In this document: one piece after another, positions 34,483-41,769 of the stretch
How the letters are laid out: the number at the start of each line of letters is the position of its first letter
Numbering within the stretch: position 1 is the stretch's first letter
Assembly (NCBI GenBank): GCA_027490725.1
Contig: JAIXXN010000078.1
Coordinates: 62,001 to 126,000 of the forward strand
Source: Oxalobacteraceae bacterium
GTDB lineage: Bacteria; Pseudomonadota; Gammaproteobacteria; Burkholderiales; Burkholderiaceae_D
DNA length: 64,000 bases
Reading direction: 5' to 3'
The notes under the pieces: model-generated
What the model saw: the letters and a program-made list of their open reading frames with translations, nothing else
Databases searched by the model: none
Told to the model about the DNA's origin: nothing
Program-made: the position numbers and the translations under genes

Positions 34483-35253
34483 TCAACTCTGGGCGCGAAT
34501 ATGCAGCCAGCGCGCATGCGCCATGCGGGCCAGATAGTCCAGTGTATAGCCCAGCACACCAATCAGCACGATGGCCGCCATCAGTTCCGAATAGGCCAGC
34601 CGGTCACGCGCGTCAAGGATGAAATAACCCAGGCCTGCCGAGACACCCAGCATTTCCGCCGGCACCAGCACGATCCAGATAATCCCGATCGCCAGCCGCA
34701 CACCGGTCAGCACATCGGCCGTAATCCCCGGCAGTACGATGTGTAGCACGGTTTCGCGGCGGGTAGCCGACAGGCTGCGCGCCAGCAGCATCCAGTTCGG
34801 ATCGAGTCTGGCCACGCCCGCTGCGGTATTGAGCAGAATCGGCCAGACCGCTGCAAACGCCAGCAGGAAGTACACCGGCGCGTCACCGACGCCGAGCGTC
34901 ATCACGGCCAGCGGCATCCACGACAGCGGCGACACCATGCGCAGCAACTGGAACAGCGGCATGGCAGCTGCAGCAAAGCGGCGCGAACTGCCGACCAGCA
35001 CACCGAGCGGCACGCCCAGCAGCACCGCTGCCGACAGGCCAATGCCCACCCGGCGCAGACTCAGAGCGACGTCGCGCCAGATGTCCGGTCCCTGCAGCAT
35101 TTGCAGCAAAGCCTGTCCCGCCTGCAGCGGCGCAAATGCGGCGGCTATCGGGGTGTCGCGTTGCAGCGCCATAATCCCCAGTTGCCACAGCAACAGCGCC
35201 ACGGCGAAGCCGGCCAGCGGCAGCAAGGTACGTGCTTTCAGGCTGACCGTCAT
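34483..35253 (-). CDS. ABC transporter permease (nitrate/sulfonate/taurine type)
   Basis: A 256-residue inner-membrane permease of the SsuC/TauC/NrtB kind with about six helices. The family loop that docks the ATPase is visible (LARSLSATRRETVLHIVLPGITADVLTGVRLAIGIIWIVLVPAEML). It forms a typical importer with the binding protein (35254-36498) and ATPase (36531-37310). Its ATG follows directly on the stop of the binding-protein gene (TAAATG). Confidence 0.93.
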   Translation of the reverse strand: MTVSLKARTLLPLAGFAVALLLWQLGIMALQRDTPIAAAFAPLQAGQALLQMLQGPDIWRDVALSLRRVGIGLSAAVLLGVPLGVLVGSSRRFAAAAMPLFQLLRMVSPLSWMPLAVMTLGVGDAPVYFLLAFAAVWPILLNTAAGVARLDPNWMLLARSLSATRRETVLHIVLPGITADVLTGVRLAIGIIWIVLVPAEMLGVSAGLGYFILDARDRLAYSELMAAIVLIGVLGYTLDYLARMAHARWLHIRAQS

Positions 35254-36498
35254 TTAGATCGCCACAACTTCGCTGCGCAGCAGATTGGCAGGAAGACCGA
35301 AGGCTGCCGGGCCGCCCACCGCCATCATGGCTTTGCGTACGAAGCGGTCGTCCACCAGATCGCGCGCCACGAAGGCCGGATCGAGTTTCTGCAGGAAGCC
35401 GGTATCGCCTTCGAGGCGGGTGTTCTGCAGCGCCTTGACCATCTGCTCGGTGTAGGACGGGAACGGATACGGCTGGAAGTCGATACGGCGCTGGCCCCAG
35501 TCCTTGTGGGCGACGATGCCGCGTTTTTCGTAATCGGTGAAGTCGGTCACCGTCAGCACTTTCGACAGCACCTGCAACGAGTGCGGCGTGTAGCGATGCG
35601 CATCGCCCGACGACAGCAGGCGCGCCGTGTCGATCTGGCTGGAACGGGTCCAGTGCTGCGCCTTGACGATGGCGTTGGTCACGCGCTGCGCCCATTCAGG
35701 ACGGGTGCTGATATCACGCTCGGACAGGAAGGTGACGCAGCAGGCGTGGTTTTTCCACGCATCGCCGGAGAAGCGCAGCACCTGCCCCACGCCCGCCGTC
35801 TCGGCCAGTGCGTTGAACGGTTCGGCCACGATGAAGCCGGCAATCGCCTTGCTAGCCAGCGCCGACACCATTTCGGCTGGCGGCAGCACGATCAGATTCA
35901 CTTCCTTGGCGCCGATGGCACCGTCGCGGCCTTTGGCCACCACACTCAAGCCGTTTTTGCTCAGGATCTGCTGCAGCAGCACGTTGTGGATCGAGTACCA
36001 GAACGGGATCGCCACCGTGCGGCCGCCGAGGTCGGTGACGCGGTTGATGTCCTTGGCGACCGTCAGAGCCGAGCCATTGATGTGGTTCCATGCCACCACT
36101 TTGGCGGGGAATTTGGCGCCATAACGCACCGACACGGTAGCCGGCGACAGCAGGTGGATGACATTGACCTGACCGGAGACAAACGCTTCGATGATCTGCG
36201 CCCAGCTACGGAACAGACGCGGCGCTTCGGCCTGCAGGCCTTCCGCTTCGAACAGCTTGCGGCCATGCGCTACCAGCAGCGGCGTGGCGTCGGTGATCGG
36301 CAGGTAGCCGATCTTGACCGGCTGGTCATCGCCCTTGGGCCCCTGCTGCGCCATCGCGTCGCCCGCAAACAGCAGCGGCGCCGAGGCGCCAGCCGCCGTC
36401 AGCGCCGACATGCGCAGGAAGTCGCGCCGCGTCATACCGCAGTCGCAATCGGAAGAAGCGCAGATATGGTAAGGATTGGAGCCGCTGGATACTGTCAT
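35254..36498 (-). CDS. ABC transporter substrate-binding protein (NrtA/SsuA/CmpA-like) with Tat signal
   Basis: A 414-residue periplasmic binding protein. A 21-residue Cys-rich lead (YHICASSDCDCG) comes before a twin-arginine signal MTRRDFLRMSALTAAGA ending at AMA, then the NMT1/THI5-like fold (PVKIGYLPITDATPLLVAHGRKLFEAEGLQAE). Tat export suggests the protein folds, perhaps with a cofactor or Cys-rich cluster, before crossing the membrane. The ligand cannot be read from sequence; nitrate, sulfonates and pyrimidine precursors are bound by relatives. It follows the ATPase gene by 32 bases. Confidence 0.9.
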   Translation of the reverse strand: MTVSSGSNPYHICASSDCDCGMTRRDFLRMSALTAAGASAPLLFAGDAMAQQGPKGDDQPVKIGYLPITDATPLLVAHGRKLFEAEGLQAEAPRLFRSWAQIIEAFVSGQVNVIHLLSPATVSVRYGAKFPAKVVAWNHINGSALTVAKDINRVTDLGGRTVAIPFWYSIHNVLLQQILSKNGLSVVAKGRDGAIGAKEVNLIVLPPAEMVSALASKAIAGFIVAEPFNALAETAGVGQVLRFSGDAWKNHACCVTFLSERDISTRPEWAQRVTNAIVKAQHWTRSSQIDTARLLSSGDAHRYTPHSLQVLSKVLTVTDFTDYEKRGIVAHKDWGQRRIDFQPYPFPSYTEQMVKALQNTRLEGDTGFLQKLDPAFVARDLVDDRFVRKAMMAVGGPAAFGLPANLLRSEVVAI

Positions 36499-36530
36499 GG
36501 CGTACTTTCGAAAAAAGGGAAGATAAAAAA

Positions 36531-37310
36531 TCAGGCGCTACTGCGCTCGCCCAGCAGGGCGGCCAGAATTTCCAGCCGCAGCGTGCTGACGGCGGCAGCG
36601 TGGGCAATGCGTGGTTGTGGCAGGTCGACCTGCCATTCGCGGACGATGCGGCCCGGCTGGCCACCCATCAGCACAATGCGGTCCGCCACCAGTATCGCTT
36701 CGTCGATATCGTGCGTTACCAGCAGCACGGCGCTATGCCAGCGGTGCACCACCTCGACCAGCAGGGTTTGCATTTCGGCGCGGGTAATCGCATCGAGCGC
36801 GGAGAATGGTTCGTCGGCGAACAGCAGTTCCGGCTCGCGCGCCAGCGCGCGAGCCAGCGCGACGCGCTGCGCCATGCCACCCGACAGCGCGGCCGGATAG
36901 CGGCGCTCGCAACCGGCCAGACCGACGGCATCAATCGCCTGCTGCACGCGCTGCGCACGCTGGGCCGGCGTGATCTCCGGCTGGCGCGAGAAATCCAGCC
37001 CGAAGCCGACATTACCGGCCACTGTCAGCCACGGCAACAGGCTGGCTTGCTGGAACACCAGCGCGCTGCGCGGACTCGGTTCCGTCAGCGGCGCGTCGAG
37101 GAAGCTGATCTGCCCCGACGAGGGAGCCTGCAGTCCGGCCAGCACGCGCAACAAGGTAGACTTGCCGCAGCCGCTACCGCCCAGCAGACAGACGATTTCG
37201 CGTGGACGTATGGTCAGCGAAATATCTTCAAAGGTCTCGACACAGCCCGGGTAGGCAAAGCGCAAGGCGCTGGCCAGCAGCGCCGGATGATCGGCTGCGC
37301 GTTCGCTCAT
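36531..37310 (-). CDS. ABC transporter ATP-binding protein
   Basis: A 259-residue ATPase. Walker A GGSGCGKST (residues about 44-52), Q-loop in VFQQASLLPWL, signature LSGGMAQRVALARAL, Walker B LLFADEPFSALD and the switch His in LVTHDIDEAI are all present. It groups with SsuB/TauB-type ATPases. The start overlaps the stop of the dehydrogenase gene by four bases, tying transport to that enzyme. Confidence 0.94.
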   Translation of the reverse strand: MSERAADHPALLASALRFAYPGCVETFEDISLTIRPREIVCLLGGSGCGKSTLLRVLAGLQAPSSGQISFLDAPLTEPSPRSALVFQQASLLPWLTVAGNVGFGLDFSRQPEITPAQRAQRVQQAIDAVGLAGCERRYPAALSGGMAQRVALARALAREPELLFADEPFSALDAITRAEMQTLLVEVVHRWHSAVLLVTHDIDEAILVADRIVLMGGQPGRIVREWQVDLPQPRIAHAAAVSTLRLEILAALLGERSSA

Positions 37311-38374
37311 GGCCGGGCAGCCGCCTGTTGCGCCAGTGCGGCCTGCAGCTGGGTCAGGCTAGGCGTAATCACGGGGATAAAGGCCGACTCGCGCCAGCGT
37401 CGCCCGAAGCCGCGCTGATGCCCCACGAGATAGGCCAGTCCGCCTTTGGCCTGCAGTTCCAGCGTCAGCGCCTGCTGCACCGATTCGGCCAGCGCGATAC
37501 GCAAGCGGAACAAATCGGCGGCCTGACGTACGAAGCGGCCATCGGCCACACCTTCCAGCAGCGCGGCAACCTGCTGCGCCAGCAAAGCTTGCGCTTCGGC
37601 GATGCGCTCGCTGAGCTGACCACGGTGAGTGCCAGCCAGTGTGGCAGCAACCTTCAGACTGGCGCGCGCCAGCCCGATCGACATCCCGCACTGCATGCCG
37701 AGGAAGGCAGGCCGCACTTGCGGCAGCCAGACCGGCGCATCGGCGCTGATCACGTCGTCCGCATTGACGGCCACCTGCTCGAGTTTCACGGCTGCCGTAT
37801 GGCTGCTGCACAGGGCGATCAGTTCCAGATTGGCGCTACGCTGCACGCCAGCGGCCTTGCTGTCGAAGGCGACGATGATGGGCGCACCGCCATCAGTCGG
37901 CGCCACTGCTGCGGCAGCAGTAAAGTGCGCCGGATGCAGATTGGTGACCCACGCCAGCTGGCCATTCAGCTGCCAGCCGCCAGTGGCTGCATCGGCAGCG
38001 GCGCTAATCTGCAGCGGCTCCATCCCGGACAGGAATTTCATCGCGTTGGACAGACCGGTGGCACCGGCCAGACGGCCATTGAGTAGTTGCGGCATCAGGC
38101 GCTGGCACAGCGCCGTATTCGGGCTTTGCAGCAGGTATTCGATAAACGTGCGCTGGCCCCAGTAGACAAAGGCTGCCGTCACCGATTGCTCGGCGACGTC
38201 GGCAATCGCGCAGATGGCATCGCCAACGCTGCCGCCGTCGCCACCGAGCGCCTGCGGCACGCCGACACGGAAGCGCCCAGCGGCGGCCAGTGCCGGCATC
38301 AGTTCATCGGCCAAATGCTGTTCCTGATCGAGCGTATCGGCATGCTGTTCCAGCCAGTCGTGTAGGGCCACCAT
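37307..38374 (-). CDS. Acyl-CoA dehydrogenase-fold flavoprotein (possibly SfnB/DszC-like)
   Basis: A 355-residue protein with the acyl-CoA dehydrogenase layout. It has an N-terminal helical domain (LVGVPQALGGDGGSVGDA-like FRVGVPQALGGDGG), a middle beta domain (GATGLSNAMKFLSG ... WQLNGQLAWVTNLHPA) and a C-terminal helical bundle (GMSIGLARASLKVAATLAG). Related proteins beside sulfonate-type ABC transporters are flavin-dependent monooxygenases or desulfurisation enzymes rather than fatty-acid enzymes. The gene lies between the CMD-like gene and the ATPase gene with minimal gaps, supporting a single operon. Confidence 0.85.
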   Translation of the reverse strand: MVALHDWLEQHADTLDQEQHLADELMPALAAAGRFRVGVPQALGGDGGSVGDAICAIADVAEQSVTAAFVYWGQRTFIEYLLQSPNTALCQRLMPQLLNGRLAGATGLSNAMKFLSGMEPLQISAAADAATGGWQLNGQLAWVTNLHPAHFTAAAAVAPTDGGAPIIVAFDSKAAGVQRSANLELIALCSSHTAAVKLEQVAVNADDVISADAPVWLPQVRPAFLGMQCGMSIGLARASLKVAATLAGTHRGQLSERIAEAQALLAQQVAALLEGVADGRFVRQAADLFRLRIALAESVQQALTLELQAKGGLAYLVGHQRGFGRRWRESAFIPVITPSLTQLQAALAQQAAARP

Positions 38375-38376
38375 GG

Positions 38377-38931
38377 TTAGATCGCGCCAGGCAGGTAAGG
38401 CGTCAGTTGCGGATTGACGGGCGTGCCAGCCAGACTATTAGCGAAGTTGCACAGCGTGGCCAGACTGATACCCAGTACCACTTCCAGTGCCTGCTGCTGG
38501 TTGTAACCAGCGTTCAGGAAGGCTTGCAGTTCGGCGTCATCGACGGCGCCACGGCGCGCGATCACGGCGCTGGCGAAGCTGGCCACGGCATCGAATTTTG
38601 CGTCGCCGGTAGCAGTACCCGTTTGCAGGGCGCGCACCAGTTCCACCGGCTAGCCGGCTTTCTTCAGAGCGATGGCGGTATGACCGGCGATGCAGAAGTC
38701 GCAGCCGTGGATGCGCGCAGCGGTAATCTGTACCACTTCGCGTTCGGCCAGCGTCAGGCTGGCGCGCGCGTTGATGCCGGACACCGTCATATAGGTTTCC
38801 AGCGCCACCGGCGCATTCGCCAGCACACCGATCAGGTTAGGCAGGAAGCCATTGTTGGCGATGGCTTTTTCAACGAAGGCGCGGCTATCGGCCGGCGCGG
38901 TTTCAGCAGTTTGCAGGGTCAGGCGGGACAT
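38377..38931 (-). pseudogene. Carboxymuconolactone decarboxylase/AhpD-like protein interrupted by amber codon
   Basis: The frame starts MSRLTLQTAETAPADSRAF and includes the AhpD redox pair HGCDFCIAGHT (CxxC-x3-H). At codon 94 it meets TAG (38650-38652), right after IALKKAG. The same frame then continues for 90 codons (PVELVRALQTG ... LTPYLPGAI) with the usual second half of a 184-residue family member. A single base change would restore one gene. Either a recent nonsense mutation, a sequencing error, or two separate polypeptides; the first alone keeps the CxxC. It is cotranscribed with the dehydrogenase gene two bases downstream. Confidence 0.8.
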
Positions 38932-39022
38932 GGTCGTCTTTCATGGACAGTGAATCACTATTATCGTCAGTGCAAGGCTATGCCGCCATACTGTTTCGTC
39001 GTCATCTCTTGCTCAAACGTCT

Positions 39023-39937
39023 TTATCCGGTTTTGCGTAACTGGCGCCGGTAAGCGCCCGGCTGGGCCCCGACGATGCGCTTGAACGCTCGGGTGAAGGC
39101 GGCACTGGACTGATAACCGACCTGCCCGGCCACCTGCTCGACTGACTCGCCTTGACCTAGACGCGTTGCGGCGGCGCTCATCCGCAGACGCAGCAGGAAG
39201 CGCGCCGGCGAAATGCCGCTGATGCTGGTGAAGTGTTTGCAGAAGGCGGCGCGCGACATATGCGCCACCTGCGCCATGCGGGCGATGCTCCAGTCGTCGG
39301 CCGGCTGGCGCAGCATACGCTCGAGCAGCTCGGAAAATTCACCATGCTGTGCCAGTGCCAGCAGGCCAACCGCGACCGCCTCGCCCTGCGTGGCCTGACG
39401 GATCAGATAAAACAGCAGCAACTCCACCAGTCGCACGATCAGTGCCGAAGGCCGTAGCGGATCGCCACCCGCTTCGGCGATGATCATGTCGAACAGCGCG
39501 GCGGTATGGCGCGCATGCGCCGCGTCGCTGCGACACACCAGATGTTCGGGGAAGGTATCGATCACCAGCGGGCTCAAGGCGCCACGGAAACGGAAAAAGC
39601 CGCAGGCTAGTCCGGTGCCACTGCCGTCATCCTCGCCATCGAGGGGCTGGATTACCGGCCCGCCGATGGTCGCGGCAGGATCGGCATAGGGGCTGAGGAA
39701 ATGCGGCGCGCCATGCATCAGGAACACGCCATCGCGCGCACGCAGCAGCACCGGCGGCTGGCCGTCGCAATGCAGGTAGCAGCTGCCCTGCAGAATCATA
39801 TGGAAACTGGCCATGTCGCTGCCAGCGGTCGACGCCCTCCACGGACCGCAATAGCGGCCCACATGCAACGCTGCCGCATCGAGTTCTATGCTCGTGAGCA
39901 ACAATTGGGCGAGTTCTTCGGAGGCGACCGGTTCCAT
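39023..39937 (-). CDS. AraC-family transcriptional regulator
   Basis: A 304-residue regulator with an N-terminal cupin-like sensing domain (FHMILQGSCYLHCDGQPPVLLRARDGVFLMHGAPHFL). The C-terminal double HTH is complete (IARMAQVAHMSRAAFCKHFTSISGISPARFLLRLRM and VEQVAGQVGYQSSAAFTRAFKRIVGAQPGAYRR). It belongs to the cupin_6 group that commonly controls adjacent oxidoreductase genes. It is first in the minus-strand run and likely regulates the CMD-dehydrogenase-ABC operon 91 bases downstream. Confidence 0.92.
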   Translation of the reverse strand: MEPVASEELAQLLLTSIELDAAALHVGRYCGPWRASTAGSDMASFHMILQGSCYLHCDGQPPVLLRARDGVFLMHGAPHFLSPYADPAATIGGPVIQPLDGEDDGSGTGLACGFFRFRGALSPLVIDTFPEHLVCRSDAAHARHTAALFDMIIAEAGGDPLRPSALIVRLVELLLFYLIRQATQGEAVAVGLLALAQHGEFSELLERMLRQPADDWSIARMAQVAHMSRAAFCKHFTSISGISPARFLLRLRMSAAATRLGQGESVEQVAGQVGYQSSAAFTRAFKRIVGAQPGAYRRQLRKTG

Positions 39938-39998
39938 AAAGTCTGGACTTAAAGACTAGGATTGTATGTCGTCTGTCGCAGCGCCGACAGGACAGTTT

Positions 39999-40016
39999 GC
40001 GCATATGCATATGCGC
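39999..40016. promoter_or_regulatory. Perfect 18-bp palindrome upstream of the AraC gene
   Basis: GCGCATATGCATATGCGC is fully self-complementary and lies 62-79 bases before the regulator start. It may be an operator for the AraC-type protein or another dimeric factor. The rest of the 319-base gap contains no gene. Confidence 0.5.
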
Positions 40017-40190
40017 TGAATCGCACTCGCCCTGGTGCAGCTTGCCGCCCCGGCACACGGTACTTCGCGGTGCGCAGCACAGCACCGCCGCGAAAGATGC
40101 GCTGTATGTGAGAATGTGTGACCTTCCCGCTCATCCCATCTGTTAGGCTGCATCCCTTGACTCATCGGCCGGAACGCTGCGTCACCACCG

Positions 40191-40225
40191 GCAGGCATGC
40201 GCAACACTTGGGTACGCATGCCTGC
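40191..40225 (+). promoter_or_regulatory. 11-bp inverted repeat before the rhombotarget gene
   Basis: GCAGGCATGCG (40191-40201) and CGCATGCCTGC (40215-40225) form a perfect stem with a 13-base loop, 32 bases before the start codon. Could be an operator or a 5' leader hairpin. Confidence 0.45.
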
Positions 40226-40256
40226 CTGTCGCCCAGATTTAACCAGAGGATCAGGT

Positions 40257-41090
40257 ATGCACTACATAAAAACTTTCATCGTTGCGCTGCTACTGGCGCT
40301 GTTAGGCGGCTGCGCGTTCTGGGGTTCCGGACACCGCGCCCAGCAAAACGGCAGCGTGGTGGACTACCTTTACCCGAACGCGAAACAGGCGCCCATGCTG
40401 CAAGCGGGCGTTACCCAGCTGCGTCCGCCCGTCCGGGTCGGCATCGCCTTTGTACCGGGCGCTGGCTGGGGTGGCGCCCTGAGCGAGCAGCAGAAAACGC
40501 AACTGCTGGAACGCGTCAAAGCCTCGTTCGCCAAGCACGCTTACATCGGCAGCATCGAAATCATCCCGAGCGCCTACATGCAGGCACGCGGCGGCTTCGA
40601 TAATCTGGATCAGGTCGCACGCATGTTCAACGTGGAAGTCGTGACCCTGCTGTCTTACGATCAGGTGCAGTTCAACGATACCAATGTGCTGTCCATGCTG
40701 TACTGGACCATCGTCGGCGCTTACGTGATTCAGGGGAATCAGTACGATATCCAGACCATGCTCGACGCTTCCGTGTTCGACGTGAAAAGCCGCAAGCTGC
40801 TATTCCGTGCCCCTGGCACCAGCCGGGTCGCTGGCAATGCCACCATGGCCGGTCTGAGCGCGAAATCGCGTGCGGCCCAGTCGGATGGCTATAACCAGGC
40901 CGTAGACCAGCTGATTCCCCACCTGCAGACGGAGCTGGATAATTTCCGCGAACGCCTGAAGGGCGATAGCTCTATCCAGATTCGCAACAAGGAAGGCTAT
41001 CAAGGCGGCGGCGCTGCAGACTGGGGCCTGCTGGCACTGGCAGGCTTGTTAGCCGCGCTGGTGGTTGGCAAACGTCGCCGCGCTGGCTAA
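40257..41090 (+). CDS. Rhombotarget lipoprotein (GlyGly-CTERM)
   Basis: A 277-residue exported lipoprotein. The lipobox is LLGGC (Cys about residue 19). The body (VGIAFVPGAGWGGALSEQQKTQLLERVKASFAKH ... AYVIQGNQYDIQTMLDASVFDVKSRKLLFRAPG) follows. The C-terminus has the rhombosortase signal: a Gly-rich GGGAADWG start, a hydrophobic helix (LLALAGLLAALVV) and basic GKRRRAG. Thus both ends are processed, lipidation at the N-terminus and rhombosortase cleavage at the C-terminus. AGAGGA before ATG 40257 sets the start. The rhombosortase gene follows directly. Confidence 0.9.
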   Translation: MHYIKTFIVALLLALLGGCAFWGSGHRAQQNGSVVDYLYPNAKQAPMLQAGVTQLRPPVRVGIAFVPGAGWGGALSEQQKTQLLERVKASFAKHAYIGSIEIIPSAYMQARGGFDNLDQVARMFNVEVVTLLSYDQVQFNDTNVLSMLYWTIVGAYVIQGNQYDIQTMLDASVFDVKSRKLLFRAPGTSRVAGNATMAGLSAKSRAAQSDGYNQAVDQLIPHLQTELDNFRERLKGDSSIQIRNKEGYQGGGAADWGLLALAGLLAALVVGKRRRAG

Positions 41091-41189
41091 GCGGGTGCCG
41101 ACTCAGCGGGAGCCGACTATGCGGGCGCCGACTATGCGGGTGCCGACTATGCGGGTGCCGACTCAGCGGGCGCCGACTATGCGGGCGCC
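41091..41189 (+). repeat. 15-bp tandem array spanning the rhombosortase start
   Basis: About 6.6 copies of GCGGG(T/C/A)GCCGACTAT begin at the first base after the rhombotarget stop. Each unit encodes a pentapeptide like PTMRA in the rhombosortase frame. ATG codons lie at 41119, 41134, 41149 and 41179, so copy-number change would change the enzyme's N-terminus without shifting the frame. Confidence 0.85.
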
Positions 41190-41769
41190 TGCCAGCACCT
41201 TACTGGCGCTGGCCGCGCTGGCACTCGTGTATGCCCCCGCAGCACTCGGCGACGCGCTGGCCTACGACCGGCTGGCGATTCTGTCTGGACAGCTGTGGCG
41301 GCTGTGGAGCGGCCATCTGGTGCACTTCTCGGCACAGCATGGCATCACCGATGCGGTAGCACTATTTCTAATCGGCGCCGTGCTGGAGCCACTAATAGGA
41401 ACGCGGCGCCTGTGCCTCGCCCTGAGCTGGGGGGCTGCGCTGATCGCGCTCGCCCTACTGCTAGGTCTACCGGAGATGGCGCACTATCGCGGCCTGTCCG
41501 GCCTGGATGTGATGATGGCCGTGATGGCGCTGTGCGCCCTCTGGCAGCAGCGCGTCTTTCCGCGCTACTGGATAATCGTTCTAGCGGCGCTGCTGGTACT
41601 CAAAACCGCTGCCGAAGCATACGGCATGACTCTCGGCGGATCGTCGCTGCCACACGGGATCATCTCCGTGTGGCAGGCTCACGCCCTGGGCGCACTGTGC
41701 GGCGTGCTGAACACGCTGCTAACGCGCGGGCTTAGTCGAGCGTCACGTGCGCAATTGGACCAACGTTAA
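41119..41769 (+). CDS. Rhombosortase (rhomboid-family C-terminal sorting protease)
   Basis: A polytopic rhomboid protease of about 216 residues. The nucleophile is the Ser in YRGLSGLDVMM and the partner His is in WQAHALGALCG; several hydrophobic helices lie around them (STLLALAALALVYAPAALG, LIALALLLGL, WIIVLAALLVL). Rhombosortases cleave GlyGly-CTERM proteins, and the preceding gene is such a target. ATG 41119 is preferred because only the repeat unit before it reads GGGAG, a ribosome binding site six bases away. The 3' end overlaps the convergent VIT gene by 38 bases. Confidence 0.85.
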   Translation: MRAPTMRVPTMRVPTQRAPTMRAPASTLLALAALALVYAPAALGDALAYDRLAILSGQLWRLWSGHLVHFSAQHGITDAVALFLIGAVLEPLIGTRRLCLALSWGAALIALALLLGLPEMAHYRGLSGLDVMMAVMALCALWQQRVFPRYWIIVLAALLVLKTAAEAYGMTLGGSSLPHGIISVWQAHALGALCGVLNTLLTRGLSRASRAQLDQR

